Source: Candidatus Aalborgicola danicus | GTDB taxonomy: Bacteria > Pseudomonadota > Gammaproteobacteria > Burkholderiales > Burkholderiaceae_C | NCBI GenBank assembly: GCA_016703945.1 | Contig: JADJBC010000027.1 | Span: 1-53,150, forward strand | Direction of reading: 5' to 3' | Length of the DNA stretch: 53,150 nucleotides | Shown: positions 44,020 to 50,463 of the stretch, piece by piece | How the letters are laid out: each line of letters opens with the position of its first letter | How positions within the stretch are numbered: position 1 is the first letter of the stretch | Notes under the pieces: generated by a model | What the model was told of the DNA's origin: nothing | Database searches by the model: none | The model's input: only the letters and a program-made list of their open reading frames with translations | Made by a program: the position numbers and the translations under genes

Positions 44020-45242
44020 CAAACTTCTCCTTTAGCAATCATGGCGTCTGTCTTACGGACAGCTTCGGCGTTGGCTTCCCACACACCCCAAACCTGCTTC
44101 TCCACATAGTCCACCAGTAGCTCATAGGCGTCATGTGCGCGTTTAAGGGTCTTGGCCTGGGCAGAACCAACATCCATGTCATAGACCGTTCCAAACTCAG
44201 CACTAGCACTGGCAGCAATACTAGTCTTGGGAATCTCCACTGGTAAAACCTTTGGACCGTAGGCACTGACGATCCAGTTGCGGATGTCATTCGAAATCAG
44301 GTCTGCCTTATCCACACGGCTGAGCAAAATGTCAACGAACGAATACTGCTTGGTCTCGCCACGGGCTTCGAACAAGGAACTGCACACACCCGTGAAAAGG
44401 CTCCAGAACTGCGCACTGCTCGCAAAATCCAAGGCATTTGGTGGAAGGGGCATCAACACACCATCCGCAGCGATCAACGCATTAATGGTGATGTAACTTA
44501 AGGATGGAGGGGTGTCAATGATGATGATGTCATAAACGTTGCGAGCCTCTTCAAGCCCTGAATCCAGCACACGCCAAAAAGCGAAGTCGGGATCATTGGC
44601 CTGCCGACTTGGCAATAGAAACTCAGCATTGAACAAGATTGGCGCCGCAGCTACCAAATCAATCCCATCCCAATACGTCTTCTGGATCGCCGGCATTATC
44701 GAATCAGCATCACCGGTGCATAAACCCAAGATCGTGCTTTCAGCCTCTACCTCGGTGTCTGGCAAAACACCAAACAAAGTGGTAAGAGATCCTTGTGGGT
44801 CAGTGTCGATCACCAGAACGCGGTGGCCCCGCAGGCTAAGTCCCTGCGCAAGCGCCGCTGCAGTAGTGGTCTTGCTTACACCGCCCTTGTAGTTCGCAAC
44901 TGCCACCGTAGTTCCAGAAGCCAATTCAGGATCGCGTAAAGTGTCGCTACGGAATGTTTTCACCCAAATCCTGGCTTCTTCCAAAGTCCACTCACGGCGG
45001 CTAACATTCGCGCGTTCACCACCTGGCAACTCGCCCTTCTTGGCGTGATACATCACTTGGGCACGCTCCAACCCGCAAAGTTCACCCAGTTGCGTGGAGT
45101 TGAATAGGGGAGGGGACTTCCGCGCCTCTGGGGCCAGCATGGAGCTTCGAGCCTGCTTGATGACACTGCTTGCGTTCAGCGACAGGGTATTTAGAGCATC
45201 TATGTCAATTGTTGGGTAAATGGGCTTTTGTAAGGTTCGCAT
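44019..45242 (-). CDS. parA: Plasmid partition ATPase ParA
   Basis: 407 aa from the ATG at 45242 (GGAG 6-9 bases before; a longer frame to 45335 is not supported). An N-terminal helix-turn-helix-like region (FNSTQLGELCGLERAQVMYH) marks a type Ia ParA, which also represses its own promoter. The deviant Walker A NYKGGVSKTTTAAALAQGL (about 118), Walker A' VLVIDTDPQGSLTTLFG and Walker B YDIIIIDTPPSLSY follow. It acts with ParB to pull plasmid copies apart. Confidence 0.92.
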   Translation of the reverse strand: MRTLQKPIYPTIDIDALNTLSLNASSVIKQARSSMLAPEARKSPPLFNSTQLGELCGLERAQVMYHAKKGELPGGERANVSRREWTLEEARIWVKTFRSDTLRDPELASGTTVAVANYKGGVSKTTTAAALAQGLSLRGHRVLVIDTDPQGSLTTLFGVLPDTEVEAESTILGLCTGDADSIMPAIQKTYWDGIDLVAAAPILFNAEFLLPSRQANDPDFAFWRVLDSGLEEARNVYDIIIIDTPPSLSYITINALIAADGVLMPLPPNALDFASSAQFWSLFTGVCSSLFEARGETKQYSFVDILLSRVDKADLISNDIRNWIVSAYGPKVLPVEIPKTSIAASASAEFGTVYDMDVGSAQAKTLKRAHDAYELLVDYVEKQVWGVWEANAEAVRKTDAMIAKGEV

Positions 45243-45252
45243 GGTTTTCTCC

Positions 45253-45294
45253 GAGTTACGGAATTTTAGCGTAACGATCAAAATAACGGAACTC
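45253..45294. promoter_or_regulatory. Repeats upstream of parA, candidate ParA operator
   Basis: Three related short motifs in this 42-bp stretch, GTTACGGAA, CGTAACGAT and ATAACGGAA, spaced by about 16-17 bases, lie just before the parA start. Type Ia ParA proteins bind their own promoter. The assignment rests on position and repetition. Confidence 0.45.
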
Positions 45295-45480
45295 TTACAA
45301 AATTCGTCGATCAATGTGAAACGGCAAAGATTCACAGAACACCGATGATCGAATCCACAAAATTGAGCAGCTGCCTAAGGATGTCCGAGTCCTGGCGACG
45401 GCTGTCTGGACATTTGGTTGAGTTCCTCTCAAAGTCCGTTTGTCTTTAAGAAGAGGTCTTTAGAAGAGTCTTCAATACAG

Positions 45481-45624
45481 TTCGTGATCTATTAAATGCG
45501 ATTTAATCTTTTAAAAACAACAGCTTACAAAAAACGACGTCCAGCTTTGTACCGCTAAATGTCCAACTCTATACCGTAAACCGTCCAAGTCTGTACCGTT
45601 AGATGTCCAGCTTTGTACCGCTGG
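45481..45624. other. oriV: Iteron-type replication origin (AT-rich region plus four iterons)
   Basis: A stretch rich in A and T (45481-45537) is followed by four repeats of consensus GTCCARSTYTRTACCGYTAA, starting at 45539, 45561, 45583 and 45605, exactly 22 bases apart, so they sit on one face of the helix. This is the plan of Rep_3 plasmid origins, where Rep binds the iterons and opens the AT-rich part. No strong DnaA box was recognised. Confidence 0.82.
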
Positions 45625-45780
45625 ACCAATGGGTAGTTCCCCACAGTAAGAATTCACGAAATAGAGGTGTAGCAACCGGCTTTGTGGCGAAAACCCCCTG
45701 GAAATCACGAATGGAATGTCCAGAAATGGTCTCCTCAAACACAGGAAAACCAGTCACTGAGCGGCTCAGTGAGGGTGAAT

Positions 45781-45800
45781 GTCCAACTCTGTACCGCTAA
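45781..45800. repeat. Fifth iteron near the rep promoter
   Basis: GTCCAACTCTGTACCGCTAA matches the iterons at 45539-45624. It starts 176 bases (8 x 22) after the fourth one and 76 bases before the rep start. It may help Rep act on its own promoter. Confidence 0.7.
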
Positions 45801-45834
45801 TCACTGACGCTGCTTTCTACCAAAAACTGGATTT

Positions 45835-45862
45835 GTCCAAATATTGCTATACTTATCTGGAC
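45835..45862 (+). promoter_or_regulatory. rep promoter -10 with half-iteron inverted repeat
   Basis: GTCCA (45835) and TGGAC (45858-45862) form an inverted repeat built from the iteron half. The -10 hexamer TATACT (45848-45853) lies between them. This is the classic operator for Rep dimers that repress rep, as in other Rep_3 plasmids. Confidence 0.65.
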
Positions 45863-45875
45863 GAAAAGATCTCTC

Positions 45876-47213
45876 ATGAACGACAACACAAAAGACCAAC
45901 TAAAGATTAAGAAGCCAGTTCAATCTCTGGTGTTGATCCCAAAAAAGGGGAAACTCAGTGTTGTCGCGCGCAAGTTGTACAACGTGATTCTGCATTCGAC
46001 CATAGCCCAAATTGCGGAATTCGAGCTTCAGGGCAAAGAAGTACCAGCCGATCACCTATTTGAAGGCCGCCTGATCGATCTGGTTATGCCTATTCAGGTA
46101 GGGCAATCGGACCTAAGGGCAAAGGCAAAGGAATATTTGCAGCAGATGTCTGAGATTCGCCTGGACTGGGAAGCACCGGATGCACATGGTCATGTCAAAT
46201 GGACAAATCTGGGATTGCTGTCTGAGGCTCAACTGGAAAAAGAGAATCCCAAAGATCCCAAATCAGATGTCATTGTCCGATGGGCGTTCCCGCCAACTAT
46301 CTTCAAGGAGTTACGCCACCCTGAGATGTATGCGCAAATCAGCATTTACCAGATTGCCAAACTTTCGACTTATGAGGCGGTGGCCTTGTATGAGATTTGC
46401 GCAAGGTACAGGACGAATGCAGCCGGGGTCACCAGCATCCAAGAGCCACTTTGGTGGATTAAGGCGCTGTCCAACAAAGTGCCCGAGATCGATCCCAAAA
46501 CCGGTGAGCCTAAATGGCGTGAGTGGCGCAAGTTCAAGGACGAGAAGATCAAGAAAACGGTAGCAGAAATCAACGAGCAGACCGATTTGAGTATTGAGCT
46601 CATTGAAAAGAAGGAAGGAGTTCAGTTTGCAGTCAAACGCAAGGCATCTGAATTTTTGCCAGCTCCCAATAGGCTCAATCCCGAAATCGCTGAAGCGGCT
46701 TTGAAACTTGGACTTAAACTCACGGATATTGCTGCGCTGATCCGCAATGGTCAGTCAGAGCTTGGGCTAAAGGCGGCGTTCGCCAGGATGGCTAGGCAAG
46801 ACCCGGGAAACATCACCAGAAAACTGGCCTACCTTAACAAGATTTTGGAAGAGGTCAATCCAATCATCGCTGATGGCCGAGCTCCAGATCAATACCAGCA
46901 ATCCGTCCTGCCTCCTCTGACCACACCCCGCATTGAACCTTTAAAAGTTGTGCTGTCATACAAAGACGAGCGACGCGGGGAGATCAGAAACGAGTTCATA
47001 CAACTGGAGAAGTCCGGACAGCAGGTTTTTGCCTACGAAGCACTGGCTGAACTCAAGGCCAGTAAGTTGGCCAATCCAGCCATGAGCCTCAAAGTTGAAT
47101 CTGGTGCCTGGGAATCAGCACCCTTACTTTTTTCAAAAATGATTGAGCTATACGCACGAGCAACGTATGGCCACAATTGGGGAGTTGAACAGTCCCGAAC
47201 GGAACTTGCCTGA
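45876..47213 (+). CDS. rep: Rep_3-family replication initiator
   Basis: 445 aa. LVLIPKKGKLSVVARKLYNV, then ILHSTIAQIAEFELQG, starts the first winged helix; QISIYQIAKLSTYEAVALYE, then ICARYRT, is typical of the Rep_3 (RepB/RepE/Pi) fold. The second winged helix (KFKDEKIKKTVAEINEQTDL, then SIELIEKK) binds the iterons. A C-terminal extension with LNPEIAEAALKLGLKLTDIA is longer than in small Rep proteins. It initiates replication at the iterons upstream and, as a dimer, limits its own expression. Confidence 0.87.
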   Translation: MNDNTKDQLKIKKPVQSLVLIPKKGKLSVVARKLYNVILHSTIAQIAEFELQGKEVPADHLFEGRLIDLVMPIQVGQSDLRAKAKEYLQQMSEIRLDWEAPDAHGHVKWTNLGLLSEAQLEKENPKDPKSDVIVRWAFPPTIFKELRHPEMYAQISIYQIAKLSTYEAVALYEICARYRTNAAGVTSIQEPLWWIKALSNKVPEIDPKTGEPKWREWRKFKDEKIKKTVAEINEQTDLSIELIEKKEGVQFAVKRKASEFLPAPNRLNPEIAEAALKLGLKLTDIAALIRNGQSELGLKAAFARMARQDPGNITRKLAYLNKILEEVNPIIADGRAPDQYQQSVLPPLTTPRIEPLKVVLSYKDERRGEIRNEFIQLEKSGQQVFAYEALAELKASKLANPAMSLKVESGAWESAPLLFSKMIELYARATYGHNWGVEQSRTELA

Positions 47214-47225
47214 TCGGGCCGAGTC

Positions 47226-48587
47226 ATGAACACCTCATTCGAAGCACCCCTGGATCACCTGCGCGTTCCACCGCACTCTATCGAGTCGGAATGCTCCTTG
47301 CTGGGCGCCCTGTTGCTGAACAATGATGCCCATGGACTGATAGTCAGCCTCATTAAGTCTCGCGACTTCTACAGGTATGAGCATCAGGAGATCTTCACGG
47401 CCATCGAGACGCTGATTGACACGGGCAAGCCGGCTGATGTCGTTACCGTGCATGAGCAGCTGAACAGCAACTGGGTGTCGAATGAAAGGGGTTGGCTTGA
47501 GTACCTGAACACGCTCGCACAGTACGTCCCCAGCGCAGCAAACATTACGCGGTACGCTGAGATCGTCAAGGATAAATCCATCCTGCGAAAGCTGATTGCA
47601 GTTGGCGACGAGATCGTGGGAGAGGCCTTTGCTAACAAGGGCATATCGTCCGCAAGCTTGTTGGAACACGCTGAAGAAAAGATACTACAGATTGGCTCCC
47701 AAGGTACGTTGCGTGCCGACGACAAGATGCTCAGCACGTTGATACCTCGCTTTAACCAGATGCTGATGGATCGTTCTGAGAACCCTGGGAAGCTCGTTGG
47801 CTTGTCTTCCGGTTTTATTGATTTGGACTCCATGACCAATGGCTTCAAGAAAGGCAATCTGATCGTACTGGCTGGACGCCCATCAATGGGCAAGACTTCT
47901 TTGGCCATGAATATGGCGGAGCATTGCGCAATCAAAGAACACTTGCCGGTGCTTGTGATCTCCTTGGAGATGACGGCTGACGAACTTACAACACGCTTGG
48001 TTGGTTCAGTTGGCCGAATCAACCAAACAAACCTGGCCACAGCAAATCTTGCGGATCTCGAGTGGGGCAGGGTGGCTGAAGCAATGGAAACGTTGCACCC
48101 TACACCAATTGAGATCCAGGACTCAAATGTGAGCACCATCGGTGAGATACGCGCAATGGCGCGCAGGGCCCTGCACCGTCACAAACGGCTTGGACTGGTG
48201 ATCGTTGACTACCTGCAGTTGGTAAAGGGAAGCGGGGAGGGCACACAGGAAAATCGAGCGACTGAAGTGGGAAATGTCTCACGCGGGTTGAAGCTACTAG
48301 CCGGTGAGTTGGTTTGCCCGATCATTGCTCTGTCGCAGCTAAACCGCGCCGTTGAGGATCGTCCGGACAAGCGACCAAAGATGAGTGATATCCGTGAATC
48401 TGGTTCTATTGAACAAGATGCCGATGCAATTCTGTTCGTTTACCGCGATGAGGTTTACACCAAGGATGCCTGCCTCACTCCAGGAATTGCAGAAATCATT
48501 GTTGCCAAGCAACGCAATGGGCCAACGGGAACAGTACGCCTGGCATGGCAGCCTACCTACACTCGATTTGAGAGCTTGTGCCATTAA
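47226..48587 (+). CDS. dnaB: Replicative DNA helicase DnaB (plasmid-borne)
   Basis: 453 aa, starting 12 bases after the rep stop. The N-terminal domain (HSIESECSLLGALLLNNDAH) and the RecA-like core with Walker A LAGRPSMGKTSLAMNMAEH (about residue 220), VISLEMTADELTTRLV, VDYLQLVKG and RNGPTGTVRLAWQPTYTRFE are all present. It unwinds the origin ahead of replication. Few plasmids carry their own DnaB; this implies less reliance on the host helicase. Confidence 0.93.
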   Translation: MNTSFEAPLDHLRVPPHSIESECSLLGALLLNNDAHGLIVSLIKSRDFYRYEHQEIFTAIETLIDTGKPADVVTVHEQLNSNWVSNERGWLEYLNTLAQYVPSAANITRYAEIVKDKSILRKLIAVGDEIVGEAFANKGISSASLLEHAEEKILQIGSQGTLRADDKMLSTLIPRFNQMLMDRSENPGKLVGLSSGFIDLDSMTNGFKKGNLIVLAGRPSMGKTSLAMNMAEHCAIKEHLPVLVISLEMTADELTTRLVGSVGRINQTNLATANLADLEWGRVAEAMETLHPTPIEIQDSNVSTIGEIRAMARRALHRHKRLGLVIVDYLQLVKGSGEGTQENRATEVGNVSRGLKLLAGELVCPIIALSQLNRAVEDRPDKRPKMSDIRESGSIEQDADAILFVYRDEVYTKDACLTPGIAEIIVAKQRNGPTGTVRLAWQPTYTRFESLCH

Positions 48588-48804
48588 CAAGGGATCAAAG
48601 ATTATGCGAATTATCTTAGGGCTACCGTGCAATTCGTACTTCCGCGTAGATTCGTTCATTTTCCTGGTCCCTATGTAAACGGGGTACGTTGGGAATCCGA
48701 ATCGCTTGACTAGCCTCGGACGCAATCTGGGGGATCTTTGAAAATTGCATTTCCGACCCGCGTTGCCACGGATTGCTGATTTATCCGATTGTTAAGATAG
48801 TGTC

Positions 48805-49326
48805 ATGCGATTGCTGCACCTGTCCGACATTCACTTCCGCTCGCCCGATTGCGAGAACCCGGCTACCGACATCCACCAACCATACCGGACCCTGCTCGCC
48901 CAAGATGTTGTTGAGCTATGCAGGGCCGGTGGCACCGTTGATGCGATCTTGGTCGGAGGCGATATCGCCTTCAAAGGCGACCCGGCAGAGTACCGAGTGG
49001 CGCAGGCTTGGTTGCTCGACTTAGCCCGCCAGTGCGGTTGTCCGCTAGAAGGTATCTACGTCGTTCCAGGCAATCACGATGTTGACCGCTCGATCTGCGA
49101 AAAATCCCTCACCATTTCGCACGCGCAGGACGCCATCGCGAATGCCCAGATCGGGGATCGTGAGTCCCTGGTCAAGAAGCAGCTCGCGGATGAAGAAGTG
49201 GGACAGGCCTTATTCAAACCGCTGTCGGCTTACAATGACTTCGCAAAGTACTTTGACTGCAATATTTACCCGTCCCGCCCGTTCTGGACTGTTGATTTGC
49301 ATTTAAAACTGACCCACCTGACCTAG
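48805..49326 (+). pseudogene. Calcineurin-like metallophosphoesterase, truncated by an insertion
   Basis: ATG at 48805. LLHLSDIHF, VGGDIAFKGDPAEY and YVVPGNHDVDRS give the metal ligands of the metallophosphoesterase fold. After YPSRPFW the sequence passes into the IS21-family left end (TGTTGATTTGC at 49290), and the frame stops at 49326. The second half of the active site (the later GH/HxH motifs) is gone. Family members of this type are often large proteins; this one has lost everything after about residue 162. Confidence 0.78.
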
Positions 49327-50318
49327 GAATTTGCATCCAAATTTGACCCACGTGTACACACTGACCTGCTCGGTACGGAGCAGGAGATACAGGAGTGATC
49401 GACGTGGCTTTACTAAGTGTGATCAGGCGCTGGCGCCTGCGCGATGGGATGGCGATCCGGGAGATAGCCCGGCGCACTGGCTTATCTCGCAATACCGTTC
49501 GTAAATATCTGGATAGCGGGGTCATTGACCCCAAGTACCCAGAACGCAAGTCGCAGAGCATGCTGGATGACTTTGCCGAGAAGTTGTCCGGGTGGCTCAA
49601 GACAGAGAGTAAGAAGGGTCGCAAGCAAAAGCGCAGCTTGCGCCAGATTCATTCAGACCTGTGCGCTTTAGGCTTTACAGGCTCTTATGACCGTGTGGCG
49701 GCCTTTGCCAGGAACTGGAAGCAAGCCCAACATGAGGCGCAGCAAACCACCGGGCGTGGCACCTTCATACCGTTGACCTTTGCCCCGGGAGAAGCATTCC
49801 AGTTCGACTGGAGCGAGGACTGGGCCGTCATCAACGGAGAGCGCACCAAGCTGCAGATTGCTCAGTTCAAGTTTTGCTACAGCCGAGCATTCATATTGAG
49901 AGCCTATCCGCTGCAAACCCATGAGATGCTGTTTGATGCGCACAACCACGCCTTCCGTGTTCTGGGAGGTGTCCCTAAACGCGGCATCTACGACAACATG
50001 CGTACCGCCGTGGACAGGATCAAGAAGGGCAAGGCCAGGGACGTCAATCTGCGTTTCAACGTGCTGGTCAACCACTATGTTTTCGATGCAGAGTTTTGTA
50101 ACCCGGCAGCTGGCTGGGAGAAGGGGCGCATTGAGAAGAATGTGCAGGACTCCCGCCACCGGCTTTGGCATAACGCGCCGGACTTCAAGACACTGGCTGA
50201 TCTCAACGACTGGCTGGAGCGTCGCTGTGTCGAGCTGTGGTCAGAACTGACCAATCCCGACGACAGAGAACGCCGTATCGTGGAATTGTGGGAGCAAGAA
50301 CTCTCCGTCCTGATGCCC
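49290..50318 (+). mobile_element. IS21-family element, left part
   Basis: It starts with TGTTGATTTGCATTTAAAAC and carries two direct copies of a TTTGCAT...TGACCCAC motif (near 49295 and 49331) as transposase-binding repeats. The istA gene follows. The right half, with istB and the other end, is missing because an IS1071-like element begins at 50319 inside istA. Confidence 0.78.
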
Positions 50319-50345
50319 GGGGTCCCCTCGTTTTCAGTGCAATAA
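49395..50345 (+). pseudogene. istA: IstA transposase of the IS21-family element, truncated
   Basis: The N-terminal helix-turn-helix (IREIARRTGLSRNTVRKYLD) and the integrase core (GEAFQFDWSEDWAVINGERT, with the first Asp; GIYDNMRTAVDRIKKGKARD, with the second; GWEKGRIEKNVQDSRHRLW, with the Glu) are present. Similarity ends with LSVLMPGVP near 50318, about 160 aa short of the usual length; the last residues (SFSVQ) are coded by the inserted element. It is not functional. Confidence 0.85.
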
Positions 50346-50430
50346 CTGGCGGTACGCAAACCCAGCACTGGCGCGGGGGTGGTGTTGGTAGATCGTTGAT
50401 TTCATTGGTTTTCCTGTTCACTTTCCAAAC
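50319..50430 (+). repeat. Left terminal inverted repeat of an IS1071-like element
   Basis: The end GGGGTCCCCTCGTTTTCAGT resembles the long terminal repeat of IS1071, which has GGGGTCTCCTCGTTTTCAG at its tip by my recollection. The IS1071 repeat is about 110 bp. It starts within istA and precedes the transposase gene by about 35 bp. Confidence 0.65.
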
Positions 50431-50463
50431 GGGTATCGTGGCCTCCCACTAATGGGGTTCACG

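Noticed and set aside
45539..45624. Regular 22-bp repeats that could be taken for a CRISPR array
   Set aside because: The repeats are contiguous with no unique spacers, lie before a Rep_3 gene and include an outlying copy; they are iterons.
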